Position numbers and translations under genes: made by a program. Of a stretch of DNA of 64,000 bases, positions 47,960 to 57,353 are shown piece after piece. This DNA is from Terrilactibacillus laevilacticus (GTDB taxonomy: Bacteria; Bacillota; Bacilli; Bacillales; Sporolactobacillaceae): the NCBI RefSeq assembly GCF_006517395.1, contig NZ_VDCY01000010.1:33687-97686 (forward strand). The letters are read 5' to 3'. Each line of letters starts with the position of its first letter. Position 1 is the first letter of the stretch. Below the pieces are notes generated by a model. It was not told where the DNA came from. It worked only from the letters and a program-made list of their open reading frames with translations, and searched no databases.

Positions 47960-48853
47960 ATGGTTAAAATTGCGGTAGTGGGAAGTGCATCAATGGATTT
48001 AGTGGTGACATCACCAAAAAGACCCAAGGCGGGTGAGACGATCATTGGTCATTCTTTTTCAACGGTTCCCGGGGGAAAAGGGGCTAACCAAGCTGTTGCA
48101 GCAGCAAGACTTGGAGCAGAAGTGAGCTTCATTAGTTGTGTAGGAGACGATGATTACGGAAAAAGAATAAAGGAAAACTTGCAAGAAAATGGGGTGTCGA
48201 CAACCTACGTGGAGACAGCGGCGAACGTTCATTCAGGTACTGCACACATCATTTTAGCGGAAGAGGATAACAGCATCATTGTGGTGAAAGGTGCCAATGA
48301 TTTGATTACACCAGAGCTCGTTAAGAAAGCAGAAGAGGTTTTGAAACAGGCTGATCTTGTCTTGATCCAACAAGAAATTCCAGAAGAAACCGTAGAGTAT
48401 GTTGTAGAATTTTGTTCGAAAAATCATGTAGATGTCTTACTTAATCCTGCTCCAGCCAGAAAACTAAGATCTGAAGTTATTTCGGAAGTATCATATCTAA
48501 CACCGAATGAATCAGAATTTGAACTGTTATTTGGAGGACAACGAAAGAGTGATGTACTCAAGCAATACGCCAACAAATTAATTGTGACCGAAGGAAAAAA
48601 TGGAGTTCGTTTTCATAATGGCCTAGAAGAAGTTGTTATTCCATGTTATAAAGTCGAAGTTATAGATACGACAGGGGCGGGTGACACATTTAATGCAGCT
48701 TTTGCAGTAGCTAAAGCGGAAGGAAAAAGTCTTGTTGAGAGTTTACAATTCGCTAATTGCGCAGCGTCTATATCTATTACGAAATTTGGTGCACAAGGCG
48801 GCATGCCAATTCGGGATGAAGTAGATAGAAAGATGAAAGAGATGAGATCGTGA
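47960..48853 (+). CDS. rbsK: Ribokinase
   Basis: The 297-residue PfkB-family kinase has GSASMDLVV, PGGKGANQAVAAARLG near residue 39 and the catalytic DTTGAGDTFNAAFA near residue 235. It phosphorylates ribose at O-5. AAGGTGG precedes the ATG. No rbs transport gene is adjacent, so it stands alone; another PfkB sugar kinase specificity is possible. Confidence 0.88.
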   Translation: MVKIAVVGSASMDLVVTSPKRPKAGETIIGHSFSTVPGGKGANQAVAAARLGAEVSFISCVGDDDYGKRIKENLQENGVSTTYVETAANVHSGTAHIILAEEDNSIIVVKGANDLITPELVKKAEEVLKQADLVLIQQEIPEETVEYVVEFCSKNHVDVLLNPAPARKLRSEVISEVSYLTPNESEFELLFGGQRKSDVLKQYANKLIVTEGKNGVRFHNGLEEVVIPCYKVEVIDTTGAGDTFNAAFAVAKAEGKSLVESLQFANCAASISITKFGAQGGMPIRDEVDRKMKEMRS

Positions 48854-49002
48854 CAATCTAAAATGGTCTTGATCGTAAAGGCTAGTAACGTCTAAAGATA
48901 ATAGCAAACACTTTTTTTAAGGTTAAATCTGTAACAAAAATTAAGAATAATTTAAGAATCATGGTTTATTATGTATTTATCTCATAAAGAACTCCCTCTC
49001 TA

Positions 49003-49028
49003 AAGCCCTTAATTGGGCTTGTTTTTTT
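49003..49028 (+). terminator. Terminator after ribokinase
   Basis: AAGCCCTTAATTGGGCTT followed by GTTTTTTT, the same hairpin as at 2700. Confidence 0.85.
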
Positions 49029-49186
49029 GCCTAAAAATAATCTTTTTCATAGTTCTTAATTAAATGTTACTAATCACGTAACTCATATCATAGACAATTA
49101 CTAGAATAAAGAAACGTATAGTTAAACTAATATATTATCGGATAATTTACTAGAAATGATATGGTCATTACGTGAAGGAAGGTATA

Positions 49187-49487
49187 ATGAAGGCTTTTAT
49201 TGAATGGGCACAGAAGAAAAACATTAAATACAATGGATGTTTTAGCCAAAGTCTGAGCATTAGCAAACGAACAATATACGAACGTTTTTCATCGATACAG
49301 GATATACTCGATGCGATCGTTCACCGTTCTTTTGATGATATAAAACATAGGAAAAATAAAATTATTCACGAGAGGATTTAAGACCATAGTATGTATAGAT
49401 TAGTTGATTTTTCAGCTAGTTGTTTAGTAAATTATTTGTTTGAGAATCGAAAAATCATTAAGTATTATCTTATCCGTTTATATATTT
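49187..49487 (+). pseudogene. Broken TetR-family regulator
   Basis: GAAGGAAGGTATA precedes an ATG whose 64 codons encode a TetR-like helix-turn-helix (SKRTIYERFSSIQDILDAIV), but the first helix is shortened and the frame stops at 49381. A further frame at 49391 looks like ligand-domain sequence (VNYLFENRKIIKYYL). A full TetR protein is about 190 residues, so the gene is dead. Confidence 0.6.
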
Positions 49488-50049
49488 AATAGTGTGAAAA
49501 ATGAAATAAATGTAGTGTCTTTTATGGCACGTTTTTCTGATTAAATGGGGACCGGAACGAATGAAAAAGACGTACAAATTTTTTAGGCACATTTTAATTG
49601 TAGGTTGTAGGTGTGGATGTTGTGATTATCTACCATTTTAAAATATTTTTTCTGTTTACTGTATTCTATAAGATTTAAGAAAAAAGGATGAGTAAGACGT
49701 TTTAAATAAATCTAAAAGGTATGTAATGGAAATTGAATCATATACATAAGGTGTTTCACAAAACTATTTTGAACATCGATATTATTATCTAAAGGACTAA
49801 GCAAATATGGAAAAGAGTTATATTTAATTTATTTTTTATCTTCAGTAGCTTCAGTAGCAGTCCAAATGGGTATATATACAGAGGGTTTCCATTTTAATTA
49901 ATTTGATTGTGTATTCATCATATTATAAAAAATGAATGCGCTTACAAATATGGTGATTAGTTAAGGAGGTGAATTCATTCATGTAATTGATAATTCGATG
50001 TAATCAGCTGCAATCATACTTTTAACTGCTTTGAAGGGAATGTTTATCC
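49488..50049. other. Upstream region of the gntP-hbd operon
   Basis: A/T-rich DNA without a gene I recognise, apart from the cre-like box near its end. TTAAGGAGGTGAATTC at 49962 is a good ribosome site with an ATG at 49981, but that frame stops after one codon. Confidence 0.4.
49933..49946 (+). promoter_or_regulatory. cre-like site before gntP
   Basis: TGAATGCGCTTACA differs at one position from the CcpA consensus. It lies 104 bp before the permease start. Confidence 0.55.
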
Positions 50050-51336
50050 ATGATTAGCATCATTGCTGGGTTAGTACTGTTAGTCACTCTTGCTTATCTA
50101 GGTTGGTCAATTATTTGGATTGCGCCTTTAGCTGCTGGGGTTGTTGCATTACTTGGTGGGTTGGATATATTTGATACCTATACTCATACCTATATGCAAG
50201 GTTTTGTTGATTTTACAATGAAATGGTTCCCAGTTTTTTTGTTTGGCGCTATTTTCGGAAAACTAATGGAGAATACTGGTGCAGCACAAGCTGTGGCTTA
50301 TAAGTTAACATCCATCATTGGTAAGAAAAGGGCTATATTAGGTGTCTTGCTTGGTGCATCTATCTTAACATATGGAGGCGTTAGTCTATTTGTTGTTGTA
50401 TTCGCAATGTATCCTTTGTCTATTGCCTTGTTCAGGGCAGCGAATATTTCTAGACAGTTGATCCCAGGCACTTTGGCTTTAGGTGCATTTACTTTTACGA
50501 TGACTGCATTGCCAGGTACTCCGCAAATACAAAACTTAATACCAACAGAGTATTTTAAAACAGGTCCAGGTGCAGCACCGATCATCGGTATAGTATCATC
50601 ACTAATCATGGGAGTTGGGGGGTATTTTTATTTAACATGGAGAGCTAAAAAGCTTAGTAAGGTTGGAATTGTTTTTGATGAACCTAAAAAAGGAAATAAA
50701 ATCAAAAATTTTACCGTTGAAGAACTACCTAATCCATATATTTCGTTTGTTCCTTTAGTTGTCGTGGTTGTTCTATTGAACATAGTTAAGCTAGACATTA
50801 TTGTATCCTTAATAATTGGCAGCTTGCTTTTAATGTTATTAAATGTAAAAAAGATTAAGATATTTATTTCTTCTATTAACACAGGGGCAAGCGGATCCGT
50901 GATGGCCATTATCAATACCAGTGCCGCTGTCGGATTTGGTGCAGTAATTTCAGCAGTTCCAGGTTTTCAAACGTTAACCAACTTTATCTCGAATTTTAAA
51001 GGTAGTCCATTAATATCGGAAGCTGTCTCTGTTGATCTTCTTGCTGGTTTTACTGGATCCTCTTCCGGAGGCATGGGTATTGCTCTAAAAGCATTTGGTC
51101 AACAGTATTATCAAATCGCATTGAATTCGGGGATTAGTCCAGAAGTTTTTCACCGGATCGCATCCATTGCTTCAGGTGCATCTATTCTTCCACATAATGG
51201 TGCTGTTTTGACTTTATTAGCTGTTACAGGTCTTACCCATAAAGATTCATACAAGGATATTGCCGTCGTAGGTATCTTAATTCCTACTATAGCTGTTATA
51301 GTTGCTATTATTTTGGCAAGCTTTGGTATTCAATAA
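50050..51336 (+). CDS. GntP-family permease
   Basis: The 428-residue protein has about twelve membrane segments and GntP features: FGKLMENTGAAQAVA near residue 69, YGGVSLFVVVFAMYP, and GSSSGGMGIAL in the C-terminal half. GntP carriers import gluconate, hydroxybutyrate, glycerate and similar hydroxy acids. The next gene, 26 bp on, is a 3-hydroxybutyrate dehydrogenase, so 3-hydroxybutyrate is the likely substrate. Confidence 0.9.
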   Translation: MISIIAGLVLLVTLAYLGWSIIWIAPLAAGVVALLGGLDIFDTYTHTYMQGFVDFTMKWFPVFLFGAIFGKLMENTGAAQAVAYKLTSIIGKKRAILGVLLGASILTYGGVSLFVVVFAMYPLSIALFRAANISRQLIPGTLALGAFTFTMTALPGTPQIQNLIPTEYFKTGPGAAPIIGIVSSLIMGVGGYFYLTWRAKKLSKVGIVFDEPKKGNKIKNFTVEELPNPYISFVPLVVVVVLLNIVKLDIIVSLIIGSLLLMLLNVKKIKIFISSINTGASGSVMAIINTSAAVGFGAVISAVPGFQTLTNFISNFKGSPLISEAVSVDLLAGFTGSSSGGMGIALKAFGQQYYQIALNSGISPEVFHRIASIASGASILPHNGAVLTLLAVTGLTHKDSYKDIAVVGILIPTIAVIVAIILASFGIQ

Positions 51337-51362
51337 AATAGAAATATTAAGGAGAGGAAATC

Positions 51363-52145
51363 ATGAGTTTAGTAGATAATAAAGTTGTTTTTATTACAGG
51401 TGCAGCGAGTGGTATTGGTCTTCAAATAGCAACCGCATTTGCCGAAGAACATGCAAAAGTCGTTATTACTGATTTGAATGAAGAAGCCGCTATAAATGCT
51501 GCGAAGGAACTTCGATCATCTGGTTATGATGTCATTGGATTAGGTCTAAATGTCACAGATGAAGAAGCAGTAGTGAAATCATTCAAAACAGTTATTGATA
51601 AATATGGAAGAATAGATGTCTTAATTAACAATGCAGGTCTGCAATACGTATCGCCTATTGAAGAGTTTCCAACTGCAAAGTTTGAACAGATGGTGAAAAT
51701 TATGTTAGTAGCACCATTTATGGCTATCAAACATGTCTTTCCAATTATGAAAAAACAGCATTTTGGTAGAATAATAAATACAGCTTCGATCAATGGGTTA
51801 ATAGGTTTTGCGGGTAAAGCAGCCTATAACTCATCAAAACATGGTCTCATAGGGTTAACAAAAGTAGCGGCTCTTGAAGGTGCAGAACATGGAATTACGG
51901 TTAATGCATTGGCACCTGGCTATGTAGATACTCCTCTAGTACGGAATCAATTGAAAGATTTAGCGAGAACAAGAAATGTGTCATTGGAAAAAGTCTTGGA
52001 GGAAGTCATTTATCCATTAGTTCCTCAAAAACGATTATTAGCTGTCAAAGAAATCGCTGATTATGCTTTATTTATTGCTAGTGATAAATCAAAAAGTATT
52101 ACTGGCCAAGCTCTTGTTATAGATGGTGGATACACAGCACAATAA
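51363..52145 (+). CDS. 3-hydroxybutyrate dehydrogenase (SDR)
   Basis: The 260-residue SDR has TGAASGIG, NNAGLQYVSPIEEFP and catalytic SINGLIGFAGKAAYNSSKHG. The NNAGLQYVSPIEEFP segment and the LAPGYVDTPLVRNQ region are typical of D-3-hydroxybutyrate dehydrogenases. It oxidises 3-hydroxybutyrate to acetoacetate with NAD. AAGGAGAGG precedes the ATG, and it is cotranscribed with the GntP permease. Confidence 0.88.
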   Translation: MSLVDNKVVFITGAASGIGLQIATAFAEEHAKVVITDLNEEAAINAAKELRSSGYDVIGLGLNVTDEEAVVKSFKTVIDKYGRIDVLINNAGLQYVSPIEEFPTAKFEQMVKIMLVAPFMAIKHVFPIMKKQHFGRIINTASINGLIGFAGKAAYNSSKHGLIGLTKVAALEGAEHGITVNALAPGYVDTPLVRNQLKDLARTRNVSLEKVLEEVIYPLVPQKRLLAVKEIADYALFIASDKSKSITGQALVIDGGYTAQ

Positions 52146-52155
52146 AAGGATTTAT

Positions 52156-52205
52156 TTACTGAAGCTGTAATTGTCCTAAATACAGTTAGAGCTTCAGTAA
52201 TTTTT
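52156..52205 (+). terminator. Terminator after 3-hydroxybutyrate dehydrogenase
   Basis: TTACTGAAGCT and AGCTTCAGTAA form the stem, followed by TTTTTA. Confidence 0.82.
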
Positions 52206-52520
52206 ATTTAAAACGGCATGTATATACTTCTTATGTTTTTATTATATTACTCTCTAAGAATGTCAATACACAATTAATGTGACAAAGATGTGGCTATATT
52301 TTTTAATTACTCAAACTTTGGAGAATGAAATCTCCAAATAAGCCATGATGTAATTAGAAAGGATAGCTCTTGTTTGTTTTTTCGGGTGTCTTCAAAAAAG
52401 GTCGATTAATTGCCGTAAAGTGATCAGTCCAATCAAGGTCATTAACTTTAAAGCAAAGTTCAATTGAAACTCCTATAGAAGTGATTGGTCAGTTTTGATC
52501 ATGTCATATAGGAAACGAGG

Positions 52521-52589
52521 AAACACCTCATCCGTTTGGTAGTGATTTTTGGACAATGTCACTATACCAAAAGAATGAGGTGCTTTTTG
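52521..52589 (+). other. Long imperfect hairpin with T-tail
   Basis: AAACACCTCAT...TTTGGTAGTGA pairs with TCACTATACCAAA...ATGAGGTGCTTTTT. It may be a terminator or an IS-end remnant. Nothing else is recognised between 52206 and 52697. Confidence 0.55.
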
Positions 52590-52697
52590 TATTTTTAGAG
52601 CCTTCATGTCAAGCTTCATAGTAAAACAATAAGTTACAAAACAAGCTTAAGGGTTCTACCTAATTATTTAGGTGCGAATTTTGAGTTATAAGTGCGT

Positions 52698-52839
52698 GTT
52701 CAAAAAGGTGACAAATTAGAAGCAAGAAGATCAAGGCGGCGCCGTTTTGAGGACCGGAATGTAGGTTTTTACTACATGAGGACCGGAAAAACAAGCTAAC
52801 GCCGAGATTCGTAGCTTATCATTTGGTGACTTTTTGAAC
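52698..52839. repeat. MITE-like element M3
   Basis: A 142-bp element almost identical to M2. TATAAGTG occurs just outside each end (52687 and 52845), an apparent 8-bp target duplication. It lies 22 bp downstream of the bioA stop. Confidence 0.88.
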
Positions 52840-52861
52840 AACCTCTATAAGTGTATTTACT

Positions 52862-54238
52862 TTATCTTGGGAGGCTAAGTGAAGTCGTGACAGTTTGAAT
52901 TGAACGGTAAACAATTTCAACCATTTGATCCAATTCCGTTTCAGTCATGGACAGAATCGGCATCATTGTGATGACTGGACCAAGTTCTCGAATAATCAGC
53001 CCATTTTGACGGGCTGTTTGGATAATGTCTGGGACAATATTTTCTTTAGTTGTGAACGTTTCTTTTGAAGTGCGATCTTTGACGATTTCTATTCCAACCA
53101 TAAGGCCACGTTGGCGGATATCACCGACGACCGGTAACTCATACAGAATGTTTAATTTTTCCTCTAAATGCTTAGATTTTTTGGCGATGTCTTTAATTAA
53201 CTCTCGCTTTTCAATCAGTTCAATATTTTTTAAGGCGACGGCGCAGACAAGCTGGTTTCCTGTATAAGTATGACCATGGTAGAAGGTTTTGTGTTCATCT
53301 GGTTCTCCTAAAAAAGCATTAAAAATCTGATCATGAGTAATTGTTGCTGCAAGTGGCATATAACCGCCCGTGATTCCTTTTCCGACGCACATAATATCTG
53401 GGACAACGTCTTCTTGTTCGCAGGCAAATAGTGATCCGGTCCGGCCCCAACCAACAGCTACTTCATCGCAAATGAGAAGGACATGATACTTCCGGCACAA
53501 TTTCTCCACTTCTTTTAAAAACCCAAAAGGTTGGGTAATCATACCTGCTGCTCCTTGAACAAGAGGTTCAATGATAAGGCCCGCTACTTCATCTGCCCGC
53601 TCTTTAAGCAGTTTTTCCAGTTCATCTAAACAGTACTTCTTAACGGCTTCGGCATCCCCATACTCAGTCATCCGGTAAGTATAAGGAGACGGCATTGGAA
53701 TTCGTTCAAAGAGAAGGGGTTCAAAGATCCGATGGAACAAATCAATCCCTCCGACACTCACTGCACCCACTGTATCTCCATGGTAAGCCTCGTTTAAGGA
53801 AATGAATTTGTTTTTTTGCGAGTATTTTTCGGAATCGATATTTTTCCAATATTGATAGGCTATTTTAAGAGCAATTTCTACGGAAGCAGCCCCAGTGTCA
53901 GAATAAAAAACCTTCGATAAATGACCGGGAGTAATTTCTGCTAATTTTTTTGCAAGTAAGATTGACGGTACATTGGCAGATCCTAATAGAGTTGAGTGGG
54001 CAATCTTTTCCACCTGTTCGTGAAGAGCCTTGTTAAGTTCTTTATCGTTGTGGCCATGTACGTTAACCCATAAAGAAGCATATCCGTCCAAGTAGCGCTT
54101 GCCTTCCACATCAAAAAGGTAGCTTCCTTCTCCGCGGTCAATGATGAGCGGTTTGCTTTCCCGGTAGGCTTTCATTTGGGTAAAAGGATGCCAAACATAT
54201 TCCTTGTCCCATTTCTCTAAATCATGGTAGAGATTCAT
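52862..54238 (-). CDS. bioA: Adenosylmethionine-8-amino-7-oxononanoate aminotransferase
   Basis: The 458-residue class III aminotransferase has WHPFTQMKAY at the N-terminus, GSANVPSILLAKKLAE, DEVAVGWGRTG and the PLP lysine in CVGKGITGGYMPL. It converts KAPA to DAPA using S-adenosylmethionine. ATG 54238 follows GAGGTG, overlapping the bioD stop. bioF and bioB are not in the window. Confidence 0.94.
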   Translation of the reverse strand: MNLYHDLEKWDKEYVWHPFTQMKAYRESKPLIIDRGEGSYLFDVEGKRYLDGYASLWVNVHGHNDKELNKALHEQVEKIAHSTLLGSANVPSILLAKKLAEITPGHLSKVFYSDTGAASVEIALKIAYQYWKNIDSEKYSQKNKFISLNEAYHGDTVGAVSVGGIDLFHRIFEPLLFERIPMPSPYTYRMTEYGDAEAVKKYCLDELEKLLKERADEVAGLIIEPLVQGAAGMITQPFGFLKEVEKLCRKYHVLLICDEVAVGWGRTGSLFACEQEDVVPDIMCVGKGITGGYMPLAATITHDQIFNAFLGEPDEHKTFYHGHTYTGNQLVCAVALKNIELIEKRELIKDIAKKSKHLEEKLNILYELPVVGDIRQRGLMVGIEIVKDRTSKETFTTKENIVPDIIQTARQNGLIIRELGPVITMMPILSMTETELDQMVEIVYRSIQTVTTSLSLPR

Positions 54239-54240
54239 TA

Positions 54241-54941
54241 TCAAAACACCTCTTTAAGTCGTTGAATATAGTCATCATTTTTCAGCAAATTAGAAACATA
54301 GACTCTTAGATCTGTTTTTACATTGGTAAAGGTTGGAATACGTAGAAGAGCTGCAAGCCCAGTCAGTTTTTCGATTGTATCAATATTGTCCCGATGAATT
54401 TGATTGTTTTCGTTAAAATGGTTAAATAAAATCGTTTTGACATCCAATTGATGTAATTTAGCATAGGTATATGTCGTCATCACATTATGGATGGACCCCA
54501 AACCGCTTGGTGAAATGAAGACAGCGGGCAGTTTGCAATCGATAATAAAATCCTTTGTCATATAAAATCCTTTTGTCCGTTCAAAAAGCGGTACCGCCAA
54601 GCCCCCGGCACCCTCGACTAAAACGATGTCATACTGTTGCACCAGATCTTGAATACGATTTTTTATGGCTTGGACATTTATTGTTGTCCTGTGAGTTTAA
54701 CCGCCAGATGTGGAGAGGTTTCCGGCGGGAGCATATGGAAACCCGGTTCCTTTACACCAAGCTCCTGTTCATACCAGGAAACATCAGGATATGTATTCGT
54801 TTCCTCAATCAACCCCGTTTGAAATGGTTTTAAAATGGTGACGGTCTTTCCAATCGCTTGAAGTGACAAATAAAGGACGCTCGTTGCTACGGTTTTACCG
54901 ATGTCTGTTCCTGTTCCTGTAATAAAGTAGGCGCCACTCAT
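54241..54941 (-). pseudogene. bioD: Dethiobiotin synthetase, frameshifted
   Basis: The first 87 codons (54941-54678) encode FITGTGTDIGKTVATSVL and end with PHLAVKLTGQQ then a stop. The rest, in another frame, continues NVQAIKNRIQDLVQQYD into the conserved VEGAGGLAVPLFERTKG and runs to 54241. One missing base near 54682 explains the break; restoring it gives a full-length BioD of about 230 residues. The ATG overlaps the bioY stop. Either bioD is dead, or the base is a sequencing error. Confidence 0.88.
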
Positions 54942-55504
54942 TGAACATGCACCTCCTTATTTTTTACAAATTGAGCAATCCGCGGTCTTACTTGGTAAAT
55001 GATCAAGGAACATAGAGCGCACAACAATAAATCACCTGGTACTGGCAATATAAAACCATATAGAAGAGTATGGTAGACCGAAATAGGTGTTTGGAGAAAC
55101 CATTTCATTGATTCATAAAGCCAAACACAGCCAAATAGATAAACTGTAATGAGGGAAGCCAAGTTAGCTAAAAAAATTGACTTGATAGAAGAAAGGCGGA
55201 ATCGTTCTATCAACCAGCCATTGACGTAGGCTCCGAGAACGTAGCCAATTAAGTAGCCGAAAGTCGGTTTAAATACATAACCAAGTCCTCCTCCATCTGT
55301 AAACACCGGAACACCGATCAGACCAATTAACACATAACATAATTGACTTAAAAAGCCGAGACGCGGTCCGAGCAGGGCCCCTGCCAAATAGACTGCCAGA
55401 ATTTGAAGTGTAAATGGAATGTAGGGAATAGGAATTTTAATAAATGCACCAATGGCAGTTAATGCAGCAAAGAGTGCCACATAAGAAATTGTTTTTGCTT
55501 TCAC
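54938..55504 (-). CDS. bioY: Biotin transporter S component BioY
   Basis: The 188-residue membrane protein has six membrane segments and the BioY features PIPYIPFTLQILAVYLAGALLGPRLG, GGLGYVFKPTFGYLIGY and YHTLLYGFILPVPGDLL. It binds biotin for uptake, alone or with an ECF module. It is first in the bioY-bioD-bioA transcript under the BirA box. Confidence 0.95.
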   Translation of the reverse strand: MKAKTISYVALFAALTAIGAFIKIPIPYIPFTLQILAVYLAGALLGPRLGFLSQLCYVLIGLIGVPVFTDGGGLGYVFKPTFGYLIGYVLGAYVNGWLIERFRLSSIKSIFLANLASLITVYLFGCVWLYESMKWFLQTPISVYHTLLYGFILPVPGDLLLCALCSLIIYQVRPRIAQFVKNKEVHVQ

Positions 55505-55575
55505 TAGTTAACCCTCCTAAACTTTGAAATTTTAAAAAAACAACACTACACCATTGTGCCTTATGTTCTTCTTAT

Positions 55576-55606
55576 TTGTCAACCTGATTTATTTATTGGT
55601 TAACAA
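55576..55606 (-). promoter_or_regulatory. BirA operator of the bio operon
   Basis: TTGTCAAC, 15 bp and GTTAACAA form the standard BirA two-half-site box 72 bp before bioY. Biotinyl-AMP-loaded BirA would repress here. Confidence 0.88.
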
Positions 55607-55611
55607 ATAAA

Positions 55612-55656
55612 ATGGTTTGGACATTCATTTGTTGTTCCGTGAGTTAACCGTCAGAT
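55612..55656 (-). repeat. 45-bp relic of the middle of bioD
   Basis: This segment matches 54665-54710 inside bioD with about five substitutions and two single-base gaps. One gap is at the bioD frameshift: the relic has ACAACAAATGAATGTCC where bioD has ACAACAATAAATGTCC. Confidence 0.78.
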
Positions 55657-55663
55657 GGGTAGA

Positions 55664-55698
55664 AAATAAAAATCACCTGAATAATTTCTTCAGGTGAC
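55664..55698 (-). terminator. Terminator after the metallophosphoesterase
   Basis: On the minus strand TCACCTGA and TCAGGTGA form the stem, followed by TTTTTATTTT, right after the stop codon. Confidence 0.8.
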
Positions 55699-56568
55699 TT
55701 AGATAGCTTCCGTTGCTTTTTTTGTTTTAATTAAAGCAGAAGAGAGTTTGAGTTGGTGAATTGTAATTTCTGGACGGCTGCCAAAACGAACGTTGACACC
55801 AGATTGTCCTAGTCCTTCATTTATATAAAAGAACTTCCCATAATGTTTATGCAAACCTTTTATCATGTGCATTCTGACGAGCTTGCCCATAGTGGCGAGA
55901 TGATATGGTTTTGGCCAATGGATTTGACCGCCATGAAAATGACCGGAAAGTAAATAATCGTAAGGGAAATCTTTCATTTCGAGTACAAGATTAGGATCAT
56001 GAGTAAGCACGAGATTAAGCCCTTCTTTTAATCCCTCATATGATTTATCAATATCGCTTCGATTTGTACTAAAATCATCAATTCCAATAATATTTAATTT
56101 TTTATCATTCACCATAATGACATGATTTTCATTTTGCATTGTTTTACAACCATTTTCTTCTAATACTCTTTTAAGTTGAAGAAAGTTTGGTTGTTTAAGC
56201 ACATAGTCGTGATTTCCAAATACGGCATATATTCCGTATGTTGGATTCAATTTATTTAAGATAGCTAGATAAGGAATTAGTTTAGGAATACTTCGTTTTT
56301 TATCTAAAAAATCACCTGTCAAGGCAATTAAGTCAATGGATTGATCTTTCAAACGTTCATAAAGATGGTCAGGTGTGATAGATATCCTTTCAAGATGGAT
56401 ATCAGACAGGTGCAAAATCCGAAGAGGATCTCCCATGGAATCTTCAGAAGGTCTTGATGCATCTATTGAGACATGGTTGATCACCACGTGTTGGGTATTT
56501 TTATAACCTTTAATAAAAAGAACAATGAATAAACCGACAATAAAAACCATTGAAATCCACATATACAA
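55699..56568 (-). CDS. Membrane-anchored metallophosphoesterase (YkuE/YaeI type)
   Basis: The 289-residue protein starts with a membrane helix, then LHLSDIHLERI, GDFLDKK, GNHDYVL, LTHDPN and SGHFHGGQIHWP, the complete di-metal set of calcineurin-like phosphoesterases. The GQIHWP loop is typical of YkuE/YaeI, which act on lipid or wall phosphate esters. It reads alone with its own terminator. Confidence 0.9.
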   Translation of the reverse strand: MYMWISMVFIVGLFIVLFIKGYKNTQHVVINHVSIDASRPSEDSMGDPLRILHLSDIHLERISITPDHLYERLKDQSIDLIALTGDFLDKKRSIPKLIPYLAILNKLNPTYGIYAVFGNHDYVLKQPNFLQLKRVLEENGCKTMQNENHVIMVNDKKLNIIGIDDFSTNRSDIDKSYEGLKEGLNLVLTHDPNLVLEMKDFPYDYLLSGHFHGGQIHWPKPYHLATMGKLVRMHMIKGLHKHYGKFFYINEGLGQSGVNVRFGSRPEITIHQLKLSSALIKTKKATEAI

Positions 56569-56680
56569 ACTTATCGCCTCCTTATTTACAATTATAGGGA
56601 AATAGAAAGGGGATTGGCACCTGTAATTAATGGAAATAACTTATGTGCGAGTTCTAATAGAAATCTAAAATAAGGGCGTC

Positions 56681-56704
56681 GGTGACAGGTACTATAAAAC
56701 GAAG
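56681..56704 (+). repeat. Partial RAYT-associated repeat R8
   Basis: GGTGACAGGTACTATAAAAC is a diverged left end; the right half is absent. It lies directly before a chemoreceptor pseudogene, as R7 lies at the end of an intact chemoreceptor gene. Confidence 0.6.
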
Positions 56705-57353
56705 TGTTTATTAAAAAGCCATTAAAACGTCCAATCAAGCAGAAGATGGGAATGTTGATATTAAAACGGTCGTGAAGCATACGATCAGCAAAGCAGGTAA
56801 AGAAATCTCTCATTTCATTACGGAATTTGGAAAACATTCTAATAAAATAGATGAGTTTTCAAAAGGGATAACAGAGTTGGCTGAAATGAATCTATTGGCT
56901 TATAAATACAGCAATGAAGCGGGTAGAGCTAGAGAAAATGAAAGGGATTCGCTGTCGTAGCTAATGAAGTAAAGGAAATTAGCAGAACAGTCTTCACAGT
57001 CAGATAAATCATTTAATCCATATGATACAAGAAGAAACGACTAAAGCTGTGAACTCCATACAGAAGGCAACCGCTGAAGTTGAAGGTGGCATTGGGGTCG
57101 TAAGTAACGCAGGTTCTACTTTCGGTGAAATTGAAGCATCTGTTGGTGAGGTTAGTAAACAAAATACAGAAGTCTCTGATTCAGTGGAACAAGTTAAGTA
57201 AGGAATGGAACAAATAGTTCATGTCATTGATCTTGTTAAAGAAGCAGACTAACTTAGGAGCACAAAATGTTTCTGCTACTACTGAACAGCAATTAGCCTC
57301 CATGCAGGAAATAGCTGCATCTGTAAATTCTTTAACCAAGATGGCAGGGAGTT
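56705..57353 (+). pseudogene. Chemoreceptor (MCP) signalling-domain pseudogene
   Basis: Across changing plus-strand frames one can read an eroded tip (EMNLLAYKYSNEAGRARENERD), then VANEVKEI, EETTKAVNSIQKATAEVEGGI, GEIEASVGEVSKQNTEVSDSVEQV and ATTEQQLASMQEIAASVNSLT. These are in order for an MCP signalling domain. Several frameshifts and stops are present and the sensor half is missing. Confidence 0.85.
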
